Shown in pieces: positions 18,719-27,512 of a DNA stretch of 55,206 nt. Below the pieces are notes generated by a model, which saw only the letters and a program-made list of their open reading frames with translations, searched no databases and was not told the DNA's origin. The DNA is taken from contig JAADHO010000256.1 of NCBI GenBank assembly GCA_013151775.1, positions 1 to 55,206 of the forward strand, in the 5' to 3' direction. The translations under genes and the position numbers were made by a program. The stretch is from Deltaproteobacteria bacterium. Its GTDB lineage: Bacteria > Myxococcota_A > Polyangia > Polyangiales > Houyiibacteriaceae. Each line of letters starts with the position of its first letter. Position 1 is the first letter of the stretch.

Positions 18719-20038
18719 TCAGTCGCGAGTAATGCGATCTCGTCCGCCCATATAGGGCCTCAACGCTTCCGGCACGCCGACGCTCCCGTCCGCCTCTTGG
18801 TACTGTTCGAGGATCGCCACGAGGGTTCGGCCGATGGCCAAGCCCGAACCGTTGATGGTGTGAAGCAGACGCGGCTTCTCCTTCGGGCTCGGGCGGTAAC
18901 GCGCGTTCATGCGGCGCGCTTGGAAGTCGCCGAACCACGAGCAGCTCGAGATCTCGCGGTAGGCGTTCTGCCCGGGCAGCCACACCTCGAGGTCGTAGCA
19001 ACGCTTGGCGGCGAAGCCCATGTCGCCCGCGCAGAGCTTCACCACGCGGTAGGCGAGGCCGAGCTTCTGAAGGATCGCCTCTGCGTGCGACGTCAGGAGC
19101 TCGTGTTGGGCTTCGGCGTCTTCGGGCGCACAGAAGCGCACCATCTCGACCTTGTCGAACTGATGCTGCCGAATCATGCCGCGCGTGTCCTTGCCATAGC
19201 TGCCCGCTTCGCTGCGGAAACAAGCGGTGTAGGCCGCGTAGGCGATGGGCAGCTGCTCACGCTCGAGGATCTCGTCTGCGTGCAAGTTGGTGACAGGCAC
19301 TTCGGCAGTGGGGATGAGGTAGAGGTCGTGGCCTGCTGCCTCGTTCTCCTTCTCCCACTCCGCGTCCTTGGCGATGCGGAAGGCGTCCTTGGCGAACTTC
19401 GGCAGCTGACTCGTCCCGCGCATGGCGTCGTCCTTGACGATCGCGGGCGGCCAGATCTCCGTGTAGCCGTGCTCGTCCACGTGCGTGTCGAGCATGAACT
19501 GCATCAGGCCGCGCTCTAGACGCGAGCCGAGCCCCTTGAGCACGACGAAACGAGCACCGCTGATCTTGGTCGCGCGCTCGAAGTCGAGGATGTCGAGATC
19601 CACACCGAGCTCCACGTGATCCTTGGGCTTGAAGTCGAAGCTCGGGCGCTCACCCCACACGCGCTGAACCACGTTGGAGCGCTCGTCGAGTCCGTCGGGG
19701 GCATCGTCGGCGGGCAGATTCGGCAGATGCAGCATCAGCTCCGAGAGCTCCGCCTCGACCGCGGAGCGCGCCGCCTCGAGGGCCTTCACCTCGGCCGCAA
19801 CGACGCGCAGTGCTTCGCGACGCTCGGTGAACTCCGGTGAACTCTTGTCGGCCTTAGCCATCTCCTGGCCGGCCTTCTTCTGCTCCGCGCGCCGTGTCTC
19901 CGCCGTGACGATCGCCTCGCGCCGCCTCTGGGCGAGAGCGGAGAGCTTATCGAGCAGCGCCTCGTCGACGAATCCGCGCCGCGCAAAACCCGCGCGAACC
20001 TCTTCGAGGTGCTCCGTGACGAATCTCAAGTCCAACAT
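18719..20038 (-). CDS. serS: Seryl-tRNA synthetase
   Basis: 439 residues, normal size. The N-terminal tRNA-binding arm is a long antiparallel coiled coil (about 30-105). Class II motifs are plain: motif 2 region [30 protein letters not shown] and motif 3 [42 protein letters not shown] is the Ser/ATP pocket element. The enzyme charges tRNA-Ser (and tRNA-Sec where present). It is a single-copy housekeeping gene with no partner here. The downstream 25 nt to the kinase gene hold that gene's promoter. Confidence 0.96.
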   Translation of the reverse strand: MLDLRFVTEHLEEVRAGFARRGFVDEALLDKLSALAQRRREAIVTAETRRAEQKKAGQEMAKADKSSPEFTERREALRVVAAEVKALEAARSAVEAELSELMLHLPNLPADDAPDGLDERSNVVQRVWGERPSFDFKPKDHVELGVDLDILDFERATKISGARFVVLKGLGSRLERGLMQFMLDTHVDEHGYTEIWPPAIVKDDAMRGTSQLPKFAKDAFRIAKDAEWEKENEAAGHDLYLIPTAEVPVTNLHADEILEREQLPIAYAAYTACFRSEAGSYGKDTRGMIRQHQFDKVEMVRFCAPEDAEAQHELLTSHAEAILQKLGLAYRVVKLCAGDMGFAAKRCYDLEVWLPGQNAYREISSCSWFGDFQARRMNARYRPSPKEKPRLLHTINGSGLAIGRTLVAILEQYQEADGSVGVPEALRPYMGGRDRITRD

Positions 20039-20107
20039 GCCGCTAGCTTTACCGCAGCGCCAAGATGAACGCTACCGCGCCCAGAGATGCGCTGACGCTC
20101 GAATATC

Positions 20108-20182
20108 TGGGGACGGTCCTAAGCAATTCACTTATTGTGAAACAATGTTTCACAATAAGTGAATTGCTTAGGACCGTCCCCA
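20108..20182. repeat. 75-nt near-perfect hairpin, REP/MITE-like element
   Basis: Two 37-nt arms (20108-20144 and 20146-20182) are perfect reverse complements around a single unpaired A at 20145. The tips read TGGGGACGGTCC / GGACCGTCCCCA; the inner part is AT-rich (ATTCACTTATTGTG...). It lies in the divergent gap between serS and the metallophosphoesterase gene, so it is not a terminator of either. The TGGGGACgGTCC-type tip resembles palindromes mobilised by RAYT/IS200-like transposases. It is sharply different in base content from its surroundings. A mobile, non-autonomous hairpin is the likeliest reading. Confidence 0.75.
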
Positions 20183-20189
20183 ATGTGAG

Positions 20190-20218
20190 TTGGGAGGTTG
20201 ACGCTCGACTGGTAGCCT
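20190..20218 (+). promoter_or_regulatory. Promoter of the metallophosphoesterase gene, probably leaderless
   Basis: TTGGGA (20190-20195), 17-nt spacer, TAGCCT (20213-20218), 6 nt to the ATG at 20225. It starts 8 nt after the hairpin element ends. Confidence 0.4.
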
Positions 20219-20224
20219 CGGGCG

Positions 20225-20893
20225 ATGAACGGTGCGCCCCTTCGGAGGCTCGGGCTGATCGGCGATGTCCACACGGAGGACGCGCTGTTGGAGTCCACAT
20301 TGAGATTTCTCGAGGGCGAGTCGCTCGACGCCGTCGCCTGCACGGGCGACATCTCTGACGGGGGCGGAGACATCGACCGCAGCTGTGCGCTCTTGCGCGA
20401 GCACGAGGTGCTGACGGTGAGCGGCAACCACGACCGCTGGCTGCTGACTGGCGAACAAGCGTCGCTCCGAGATGCGACCCGCGACGAGGGGCCCGAAGCG
20501 CGCGCTTTCCTCGCGAGCTTGCCGGAGACCATCCTGCTGCCAACTCCGCGAGGAGGTGCCCTGCTCTGCCACGGGGTAGGCGAGGACGACATGGCGGTGC
20601 TGCGTCCTGACACTCGCGGCTACGCGTTGGGTGCGATCCCCGAGCTACGCGAGCTGATGCTCGACCCGGACGTGAGCTACATGCTCGGTGGCCACACGCA
20701 TCAGAGCATGGTGAGAAAATTCGTGGGCGTCACCGTCGTGAACGCCGGCACCCTGCACCGCCGCTACGCTCCAGGCTTCTGCGTCGTCGACTTCGTCGCC
20801 GAGGAGGTCGCCCACTACCTGTGTAGCGGCGGCCGCCTGCGGCTCGCTCACACAGAGCCTCTGCCGCGCCCCGCGGAAGCGCCTCCAGACTGA
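20225..20893 (+). CDS. Calcineurin-like metallophosphoesterase
   Basis: 222 residues. The five metal-site motifs of the family are present in order: GDVHTED (D-x-H), GDISDGG, GNHDRW, LLCHGVGEDD and GGHTHQSM, followed by VVNAGTL. This is the YfcE/MJ0936-like compact type that hydrolyses phosphodiesters with a two-metal centre. The substrate cannot be read from sequence. It is cytosolic (no signal) and monocistronic, and its 3' end is convergent with the ABC permease gene 25 nt away. Confidence 0.85.
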   Translation: MNGAPLRRLGLIGDVHTEDALLESTLRFLEGESLDAVACTGDISDGGGDIDRSCALLREHEVLTVSGNHDRWLLTGEQASLRDATRDEGPEARAFLASLPETILLPTPRGGALLCHGVGEDDMAVLRPDTRGYALGAIPELRELMLDPDVSYMLGGHTHQSMVRKFVGVTVVNAGTLHRRYAPGFCVVDFVAEEVAHYLCSGGRLRLAHTEPLPRPAEAPPD

Positions 20894-20918
20894 GCTGAGG
20901 CCGCACCGACGAGGAGTG

Positions 20919-22256
20919 TCAGCGCATCAGGCGAGCCTGCCGGAGGATCTCGCGCAGGCTCGGACGCGAGCCACCGAGCAGCAGGCCCACACGGAAGAGG
21001 CGCGCACCGAGGCGAATGGCGAGCCAAGTGGAGGCGAGCAGGATGGACATGGAGAGCGCGATCTCCCAGCCCGCGACTCCGGCGGGGTCGACGCTGAGGC
21101 GCACGATCATGGTCAGCGGTGCGCTAAAGGGGATCAACGAGAGCAGCTGTCCCCAGGCACCGTTGGGTTCTTCGAGCAGCACGACTATCAGCATCAGCGG
21201 CAAGACCGAGAGCATGGCCCAGCCGATGGTCATCTTCTGCGCCTCGGGCGCTGAGGTGCCTAGGGATCCAGTCGCCAACATCAGGCTGCCGATGAAGAGG
21301 TAGCCGAGCACGAAGAAGATGGGCGCGTAGCCGAGCGCCTCCCAAGGCACGGAGATGGAGAAGTGACTCAAGACGGATGCCGCCATCAGCGCGCCCGAGA
21401 CGACCATGGCTGACCAGACCGCGAACTGCAGCAGCCCAGCGGCACCGAGGCCGAGCAGCTTGCCGGTCAACAGCTCGTCCGGATCCGCACAGGAGAGCAG
21501 CACCTCCACCACCTTGTTCTCCTTGTCGTTGACGATCGTCTGCACGAGATAGGCGGAGGAGCTGAGCAGCGCCGTCAACAGCAGCACACCCAGCAGAAAA
21601 GGCAGCGCCGCGCGCACGAGCTGCTCGACCATGCGATTCTTCGACGCGTGAATGGCGGCGTCCTGCGTCACCGCGATTCGGTCGATGGTCATGGGTTCGC
21701 GCACCCGATCGATGATCTCCGGCGGGACGCGCCCTGACAGCAGGCGCTGCACCAAGAGTTGACGCAGCACGGGCTCCACCGTGGACGCTCGGACGCTCAG
21801 CACGGGACCGCCGTGACGGATCAGAGCCCTCACGTGACCACGCTCGAGATAGTCTCGAGGGAGCACATAGGCGGCGCCTATCTCACCGCGAGCGACCGCT
21901 CGAGCCGCCTCGTGTTCGCTGTCGTAGCGACGCAGCAAGAGCGAGTCGAGATCGAGGTAGAGCCCATCCCTCAAGCCCAAGGTGTCCAGGGTCTGACGGG
22001 ACGCCGGGGAGAGGTCGGCTTCAGAATGAAAGAGCCCGGCGGAGCGTGGCAGCAGCCCCGCGTGGTCGACGATCCCGAAGACCGCGGTGCCGCTGATGCG
22101 CTCCGACAGGAAGCTTCCCTGAATCGAGACCATCGTGCCCGAGAGGGTGACGAAGAAGAGCGGCAGCCCGAAGGTGCTGAGCACCCAGCTCCAGCGCTGC
22201 ACCACGTTTCGGAATTCGAAGCGAGCCACGGCCCGCACCTTGGCGACTCGGATCAC
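20919..22256 (-). CDS. ABC-2 type exporter permease (NatB-like)
   Basis: 445 residues. One N-terminal membrane helix (WVLSTFGLPLFFVTLSG) is followed by a ~150-residue extracytoplasmic domain and five C-terminal helices starting at LPFLLGVLLLTALLSSSAYLVQTIV. The motif NDKENKVVEVLLSCADPDELLTGKLLG is diagnostic of the NatB/ABC-2 family. With the ATPase encoded just upstream (4-nt ATGA overlap) it should form an exporter. NatAB of Bacillus extrudes sodium, but family members have other substrates, so the cargo is uncertain. Confidence 0.85.
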   Translation of the reverse strand: MIRVAKVRAVARFEFRNVVQRWSWVLSTFGLPLFFVTLSGTMVSIQGSFLSERISGTAVFGIVDHAGLLPRSAGLFHSEADLSPASRQTLDTLGLRDGLYLDLDSLLLRRYDSEHEAARAVARGEIGAAYVLPRDYLERGHVRALIRHGGPVLSVRASTVEPVLRQLLVQRLLSGRVPPEIIDRVREPMTIDRIAVTQDAAIHASKNRMVEQLVRAALPFLLGVLLLTALLSSSAYLVQTIVNDKENKVVEVLLSCADPDELLTGKLLGLGAAGLLQFAVWSAMVVSGALMAASVLSHFSISVPWEALGYAPIFFVLGYLFIGSLMLATGSLGTSAPEAQKMTIGWAMLSVLPLMLIVVLLEEPNGAWGQLLSLIPFSAPLTMIVRLSVDPAGVAGWEIALSMSILLASTWLAIRLGARLFRVGLLLGGSRPSLREILRQARLMR

Positions 22257-23146
22257 GCCGCCTCCCGAACCACGCGCAGGAAGATCTCCTCCATGCTCGC
22301 GCGATGTGGTTCGACACGGCGGACTCGGACTCCAGCCTCTACCAGACGCGCGACCGCGTCGGCGGGCTCGAGACCGTTCAGTAGCTCGAGCGTCGACTCG
22401 TCTCCTTCCGAAGAGAGCAGACGCGCGCCCTCGATCTCGGGCAGAGCCGCGTCTGCCACGATCACGAGCTCAGGCACGGAGTAGCGCTGGCGCACCTCCT
22501 CGAGCGCACCGTCGAGTACGAGGTGGCCATCGTGCACCATGGCCACACGATCGCAGAGGACCTCCACCTGATCCATCATATGCGTCGAGAGCACGGTGGT
22601 GTGGCCCGCCTCCCGCCGATCTTGGATCAGACCCTTCACCAGCTCGATGTTCACGGGATCGAGACCACTGAAGGGCTCGTCCAAGATCGCCAAGCGCGGC
22701 TCCGTCATCAGAGTAACGGCGAGCTGCACCTTCTGGCTCATGCCCTTCGAGAGCGCGTCGATGCGTTGCTTCGCGACATCGGGCAGACCGACGCGTGCGA
22801 GCCAATCCAGGCCACGCGCGCGGGCGTCGGCGCGCCTCAAGCCCTTGAGCTCACCGAAGTAGGTCAACAGATCGATCACGCGCACCTTCCGGTAGAGACC
22901 GCGCTCTTCGGGCAGATAGCCGATGCGATCGAGCTCTTCGCGCGCCAAGGCTGACCCGAAGAGGCGCACACGCCCCGCATCAGGACGGATGATGTCCATG
23001 CCGATGCGGATCAACGTGGTCTTGCCGGCGCCATTCGGGCCGAGCAACCCGGTGACCAGCCCCTCTTGAATCTCCAGGCTGACGCCCACCAGCGAGCGCG
23101 TCGTGCCGAAGCTCTTGTCTACCGCCTCGAACGCCAATGCGACCAC
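22253..23146 (-). CDS. ABC exporter ATP-binding protein (NatA-like)
   Basis: 297 residues from a GTG at 23146, chosen because TATGCT lies 6 nt upstream as in other genes here; a longer in-frame start exists at 23188. Walker A is GPNGAGKTT, the signature SKGMSQKVQLAVTL, Walker B LAILDEPFSGLD and the switch His is in LSTHMM. The C-terminal ~80 residues form the regulatory extension typical of DRR/NatA-type exporters and end in SMEEIFLRVV. It energises the adjacent permease at the inner membrane. The substrate is not deducible. Confidence 0.88.
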   Translation of the reverse strand: MVALAFEAVDKSFGTTRSLVGVSLEIQEGLVTGLLGPNGAGKTTLIRIGMDIIRPDAGRVRLFGSALAREELDRIGYLPEERGLYRKVRVIDLLTYFGELKGLRRADARARGLDWLARVGLPDVAKQRIDALSKGMSQKVQLAVTLMTEPRLAILDEPFSGLDPVNIELVKGLIQDRREAGHTTVLSTHMMDQVEVLCDRVAMVHDGHLVLDGALEEVRQRYSVPELVIVADAALPEIEGARLLSSEGDESTLELLNGLEPADAVARLVEAGVRVRRVEPHRASMEEIFLRVVREAA

Positions 23147-23152
23147 GAGCGG

Positions 23153-23158
23153 AGCATA
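23153..23158 (-). promoter_or_regulatory. -10-like hexamer before the ABC exporter operon
   Basis: Minus-strand TATGCT, 6 nt before the GTG at 23146; a weak CTGGCC (23176-23181) lies 17 nt further upstream. It decides the start codon chosen for the ATPase gene. Confidence 0.4.
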
Positions 23159-23209
23159 GTCCGCTGCCTGGGCATGGCCAGCGCTCACGCGATGGGTTAG
23201 ACGAGGCCC

Positions 23210-23653
23210 GTGGACGAACGCCCGACATCACGCTGGTTTCTACGGCTGGGCGCGTTGGTCCTGTTGGTTGGGTTGGCCGCAGGCGCAATGGAGCTGACCG
23301 CGAGTCAGGCGCCCTACACGCCGCTGCATTTTGGGGTGCTCGCCGCGCCCTTCGCCCAGCTGAGACGCTCGGCCCTGTGGCTCAGCGTCTTCGCCTGCGT
23401 CTTGGCGTGGTTGGGACCGAGGCTGTCGAGCGAACGCGAGCGCTGGATCCTCTTCGGGCTCTTCGCCTCGGGCAGCCTGCTCAGCCTCGGCGCCATGGCG
23501 TGGGCCGCAGCACAGGGCCGGATGGCGATGCAGGTCTTCGATCCCAGCCCAGGCGCCGGTTGGCTCGCCGTCGTGCGGCTAGCGGGGCAGGCGCTGATCC
23601 TGCTCTGCGCCCTCGGGGTCGTGCACAGGCTGCTACGACGACGACGCGGCTGA
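23210..23653 (+). CDS. Small membrane protein, function unknown
   Basis: 147 residues from a GTG. Four hydrophobic segments are visible (about 10-28, 50-68, 78-97, 118-138), with a short basic C-terminus (RLLRRRRG). No family recognised. It is divergent from the ABC exporter operon and convergent with the YbjQ-repeat gene (4 nt apart). The reading frame and codon use look genuine. Confidence 0.55.
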   Translation: MDERPTSRWFLRLGALVLLVGLAAGAMELTASQAPYTPLHFGVLAAPFAQLRRSALWLSVFACVLAWLGPRLSSERERWILFGLFASGSLLSLGAMAWAAAQGRMAMQVFDPSPGAGWLAVVRLAGQALILLCALGVVHRLLRRRRG

Positions 23654-23657
23654 CGAC

Positions 23658-24908
23658 TCAGATGTTCTTCAGCAGCGCGGGGATCGCCCCGAGACAGCAC
23701 ATGAAGATGAGTATGAACAGGGTGATGGCGACGCCCACGAGCCTCGAGCCTGCACCCGCACGCGCGCGCGCCATGGGACCCGCCCCACCGACGTTGAGTC
23801 CGGTCACGCCCGAGCTGTTCGCCCGCGAGGCCTTGTCGACGATCACAGCCTGGGGGATCAGCGCTGGCGTAGCAGGCTCCATGCCCTGAGGCGCGCGGCG
23901 CATGGAGGTGCCGATGGCGATCACCTCGACCATGCCCGAGCCCATCTCACGGATCTGCAGGCGATTGCCGATCACCCGCTCGGCGCCGAGCTGCTCGGCC
24001 TCCTTGCGGATCAGCTCGAGGCAGTTCTCCCGCGCTTGGTAGATCAGCTTGGTGACCTCGGGCAGCTCACCGCGCTGAATGCCGCGGAACAAGGCGCCGA
24101 TGCCTGCCGCCACACCCAAGGAGTAGACGCTGGTGGCCATCACCAGCTGATGCGGGACGAGGCCGATCTTCGCGAGGTTCCACAGCTCCTCACCGCTGAG
24201 CTCGGAGGTGACGACCTGATCCGCAGACACCGGCCCCTGGGAGAGCACCGGGTGATGCGACGCCGTGCCCGTGAGCAAGAACTCCACAGTGCCCGGACCG
24301 TAAGGCAGCATCTGGACCTTCACGTCGACGACGGCGTTGGCACCGACCGCCGCGGCCTCTTCGCGCAGACGCCTCAGCGCCGTGTGGCGGATCTCGTTGT
24401 ACATCGAGCTGAACTCGTGGACCTCTCCCTTGGCGAGCGTGCGGAAGGATCCGACGAGACCGCGCCCGACGCCCATGGCATACGCCACGTTGCCCATCAC
24501 GAAGTGCACAGGTGTGTAGCCCGCGTCGAGGTGGCAATAGAGTTCGATGCCGCTCGCCGCGCTCGAGAAGAAGCTGCCGGTGGGCTGCTGCGCGTGTACG
24601 GCGGTGCCTTGGGCGAGGAATTCGGTGAAACCCGCGAGCGTGCCGAGGCTGGTGGTGACGCCCGTGATGCCCGTCGCCTGATGCGCCTTGGCCTCCTCCT
24701 CCATGCGCTTGATCGCGGCGTGTCTGCCGTCGCTGATCAGCTGCGTGATCTGCGTGATCTCGCCGCCCGAGATGGAGCGCCCAAGTGCGCCGAGGGATCC
24801 CCCCACGCCCATCGAGTAGACGCTGTTGCCCAGCGTGATCTCGCCCGGGTACAGCCCCTTCTGCGCGAGACAGTAGATCTCGTTACCGCTCATCCCGGAA
24901 ATGAACAT
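23658..24908 (-). CDS. Three tandem YbjQ-type domains with a C-terminal membrane anchor
   Basis: 416 residues from the ATG at 24908, which follows a strong GAGGAGG ribosome site at good spacing. Residues ~1-105, ~115-225 and ~235-335 are three copies of the YbjQ/DUF74 heavy-metal-binding-like domain. Each begins S-G-x-E-[IL]-[YW], has a GNSVYSMGVGG- or TSVYSLGVAAG-like core and ends with a helix rich in Arg/Glu (ARENCLELIRKEAEQLGA). A Pro/Ala linker leads to one hydrophobic C-terminal helix (LVGVAITLFILIFMCCLGAIPAL). YbjQ proteins normally have one domain and form pentamers. The fusion of three with a tail anchor is unusual. Function unknown. Confidence 0.65.
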   Translation of the reverse strand: MFISGMSGNEIYCLAQKGLYPGEITLGNSVYSMGVGGSLGALGRSISGGEITQITQLISDGRHAAIKRMEEEAKAHQATGITGVTTSLGTLAGFTEFLAQGTAVHAQQPTGSFFSSAASGIELYCHLDAGYTPVHFVMGNVAYAMGVGRGLVGSFRTLAKGEVHEFSSMYNEIRHTALRRLREEAAAVGANAVVDVKVQMLPYGPGTVEFLLTGTASHHPVLSQGPVSADQVVTSELSGEELWNLAKIGLVPHQLVMATSVYSLGVAAGIGALFRGIQRGELPEVTKLIYQARENCLELIRKEAEQLGAERVIGNRLQIREMGSGMVEVIAIGTSMRRAPQGMEPATPALIPQAVIVDKASRANSSGVTGLNVGGAGPMARARAGAGSRLVGVAITLFILIFMCCLGAIPALLKNI

Positions 24909-24989
24909 GGTGCCTCCTCGCGCCTCGGGCGCAGCGCGTCGAGTGGTACCGGAAGACTGCGCGCATGACCATGGCAACCCGCGAGGTGC

Positions 24990-24995
24990 TACGCT
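24990..24995 (+). promoter_or_regulatory. -10-like hexamer before the Uma2 gene
   Basis: TACGCT followed by 6 nt and the GTG at 25002. Same spacing as at other genes in the window. Confidence 0.4.
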
Positions 24996-25001
24996 GAGAA
25001 C

Positions 25002-25562
25002 GTGCCCTCCACTGCCAAGAAGCTCGCAACCTATGACGACGTGCGCCGCGCCCCCGAGCATTTGGTGGCGCAGCTGATCGATGGCGAACTCATCACGCAA
25101 CCGCGTCCTGCCCTACGGCACGCGCGCTCGGGCTCTGCCCTCCACTACGGCCTCTTCGGACCCTTCGACGGCGGCGTCGACGGGCCCGGCGGATGGATCA
25201 TTCTCTTCGAGCCGGAGCTGCACTTGGGGCCCCACGTCCTCGTGCCCGATATCGCGGGCTGGCGTCGGGAGCGCATGAGCGAGCTGCCCGACGAGCCCTA
25301 CACCTCCGTCGCCCCTGACTTCTGCTGCGAGATCCTCTCGCCCTCCACAGCGAAGCTCGACCGCGGGAAGAAAGTACCCATCTACGCGGAACACGGCGTG
25401 GGCCACGTCTGGTTGATCGATCCGGCGATGCGAACTCTCGAGCTGCTCAGCCTCGATGGCGAGAGCTACCGACTGCTCGCGACCTACGGTGGGGACGACG
25501 TGATCGAGGCGCCACCCTTCGACGCCATCCGCCTAGCGCTCACACCGCTCTGGAGCCGATAG
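25002..25562 (+). CDS. Uma2-family (DUF820) restriction-fold nuclease-like protein
   Basis: 186 residues from a GTG. The PD-(D/E)xK-like core is visible: ELITQPRPALRHA at the start, LVPDIAGWRRER (catalytic Asp), DFCCEILSPSTAKLDRGKKVPIYAEHGVGHVWLIDP (Glu and the following Lys), as in the Uma2 family. These genes are multiplied in Cyanobacteria, Planctomycetes and Myxococcota. Their biological role is not established, and nuclease activity is inferred from fold. It stands alone, divergent from the YbjQ gene. Confidence 0.8.
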   Translation: MPSTAKKLATYDDVRRAPEHLVAQLIDGELITQPRPALRHARSGSALHYGLFGPFDGGVDGPGGWIILFEPELHLGPHVLVPDIAGWRRERMSELPDEPYTSVAPDFCCEILSPSTAKLDRGKKVPIYAEHGVGHVWLIDPAMRTLELLSLDGESYRLLATYGGDDVIEAPPFDAIRLALTPLWSR

Positions 25563-25750
25563 GGGTTCGGAGCGCCAATTCGCTTGCGCCGCCTACGTCT
25601 ACTGACGCGCTGGGTGCCTCCTCGGCGACGTAACCATGGAGCCGCTCACGCCATCACAGTGGCCCGAGTGGATTCGCGCTCCCGTGCTAGGACCCCTGTA
25701 CGTGGAGGGCCTCCTCGGTGCATGATTCGGCCGTGCGAGACGACAAGACG

Positions 25751-27484
25751 ATGGAGATCGACGAGCGTGAGCTCGTTCCGACCGTGGACGACGAGCACGC
25801 CATGGCCTTCGCGCCCGGTAGCTATCGGCTCTGCTTCGAGATCGCCTCGGGCGGCATGGCCACGGTCTACCTCGCGCTCTACGAGGGGCCGGCGAACTTC
25901 GAGAAGGTGGTGGCGGTCAAGACCATCCACGAGCACCTCGCCAAGGAGCAGCGCTTCCTCGACATGTTCCTCGACGAGGCGCGGATCGCCGCCAACATCG
26001 AGCACCCCTACGTGGCGCGCGTGCTCGACTTCGGTCAGGCGCAGGAGAGCTGGTATCTCGCCATGGAGTACGTGGACGGCGAGGCGCTGAGCGAGGTCTT
26101 CGATCGCCTGGTGGAGGATCCGGAGCTCGCGGGCTCTCTGAGCCGAGCGCGGCTCGTGGCCCGCGTGATCGCCGACTTGGCGGAGGGTCTGCACGGCGCC
26201 CACAGCATGACCATCGACGGCGAGCCCATGGGCATCGTGCATCGCGACGTGTCTCCGTCGAACCTCTTCGTCTGCTACGACGGCACCGTGCGCGTGGTCG
26301 ACTTCGGCATCGCCACAGCCGAGGACAGGCTGCACCACACGGCGACGGGCATGCTCAAGGGCAAGTTCGCCTACATGTCACCCGAGCAGCTCGCCATGCA
26401 GGATCTGGACGCGCGCAGCGACGTCTTCGCCTTGGGGACGGTCTTCTGGGAGCTCTTGACCGGTCAGCGCCTGTTCCGACGCGAGGCGCCCATGGACACC
26501 ATGAAGGCGGTGAGCGAGGCGCCCATTCGCCCGGCCTCCGAGCTGAACGACGCCGTGCCGCCCGGACTCGACGCCATCGTCGACAAGGCCCTCGAGCGCG
26601 ACCCGAACCTGCGCTATCAGAGCGCCCGCGAGCTGAGCTTGGCGATCGAGCGCTACCTCAGCAGTGAGCGCCGCAGCGTCCCCAAGGCGGAGGTCGCCGA
26701 GTGGATGGCCCAGCTCTTCCCCACGGGAGCCGAGAAGCGCCGCAAGCTCATCGACCTCACCCGCAAGGGTGAAGCTGCGATCCAGTTGGCCGAAGAGGCT
26801 GGCATCGACTACGAGCCCACCAGCCTCTACCTCGTGCCCGACCCTACACAGGTCAGGCCGCGTGAGCGCGGGCGTGAGTCGACCGAGCCGGGGGCGCGTC
26901 CACCCGAACAGGCTGCCTCCGCACAGGCCTCGCGACCGGAAGCGGACTCCAAGCCCACTGGCGTGGGCCGCGCCATCGTCACGGCGGCGTTCATCCTCGC
27001 CCTGGGCGGACTAGGCGTAGCAGCGATGATGCTGCGACCCTGGGAGCCACGACCCGTCGCCGCGAGCGCGACGGCAGCGACTCCCACGAACGCCCACGAC
27101 GCGAGCGCGCCCAGCGACGACGCCGCGATCGGCGCAGGTAGCGCACAGGCTGCGCCCCACGGCGAGCTGCCGGCGGATGCGACCACGGGCTTCGCGCGCT
27201 GGCCAGAGGCGAACCGAGCACAGACGACGGCGCCACCCGAGACGGGCGGGCCGCCTGGAATCCTCGACCTACGCACCCGCTCGGGCACCGCCACGGTGTA
27301 CGAAGGCGAGCGACGCCTGGGCACCACACCGCTGCAGGTCGAGCTCCCCTCGGGGCGCCACGTGCTCAGCCTGCGCCCCGCACGCGGCGGACCTCCGCAG
27401 GAGCTGACCGTGGACATTCGCTCGGAGCACACGTCATTCCACAACGTGGCTCTGCTGCGTAGACCGAGCTCTGCGGCGCCCTGA
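25751..27484 (+). CDS. Membrane Ser/Thr protein kinase with C-terminal PEGA domain
   Basis: 577 residues from the ATG at 25751 (in-frame GTGs at 25718 and 25733 are possible). The kinase domain spans ~23-300: glycine loop FEIASGGMATVYLAL, Lys in VAVKTI, catalytic IVHRDVSPSN (~163), VDFGIA (~182), YMSPEQL (~207). A Pro/Ala-rich juxtamembrane part, one membrane helix (~405-427, VTAAFILALGGLGVAAMML) and a second linker follow. The end is a PEGA domain (~502-573; GTATVYEGERRLGTTPLQVELPSGRHVLSLRP), probably outside the cytosol and able to bind the envelope. This is the standard myxobacterial STPK layout. The ~150-nt gap before it holds only a doubtful 29-codon frame. Confidence 0.88.
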   Translation: MEIDERELVPTVDDEHAMAFAPGSYRLCFEIASGGMATVYLALYEGPANFEKVVAVKTIHEHLAKEQRFLDMFLDEARIAANIEHPYVARVLDFGQAQESWYLAMEYVDGEALSEVFDRLVEDPELAGSLSRARLVARVIADLAEGLHGAHSMTIDGEPMGIVHRDVSPSNLFVCYDGTVRVVDFGIATAEDRLHHTATGMLKGKFAYMSPEQLAMQDLDARSDVFALGTVFWELLTGQRLFRREAPMDTMKAVSEAPIRPASELNDAVPPGLDAIVDKALERDPNLRYQSARELSLAIERYLSSERRSVPKAEVAEWMAQLFPTGAEKRRKLIDLTRKGEAAIQLAEEAGIDYEPTSLYLVPDPTQVRPRERGRESTEPGARPPEQAASAQASRPEADSKPTGVGRAIVTAAFILALGGLGVAAMMLRPWEPRPVAASATAATPTNAHDASAPSDDAAIGAGSAQAAPHGELPADATTGFARWPEANRAQTTAPPETGGPPGILDLRTRSGTATVYEGERRLGTTPLQVELPSGRHVLSLRPARGGPPQELTVDIRSEHTSFHNVALLRRPSSAAP

Positions 27485-27493
27485 CACGGAGAC

Positions 27494-27512
27494 CTCAACC
27501 AAAGGGGTTGAG
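27494..27512. terminator. Bidirectional hairpin between convergent genes
   Basis: A 7-bp stem CTCAACC/GGTTGAG with a 5-nt loop sits between the kinase gene (ends 27484) and the propeller gene on the other strand, covering the latter's stop codon. There is no clear T-run on either side. Confidence 0.35.

Noticed and set aside
20108-20182. The long hairpin as a rho-independent terminator of serS
   Set aside because: serS is transcribed away from it and the gene on the right starts after it; it lies in a divergent gap and lacks a T-run.
25636-25725. 29-codon frame before the Ser/Thr kinase gene
   Set aside because: No ribosome site, no recognisable motif, and it overlaps the alternative kinase start; chance is likely.
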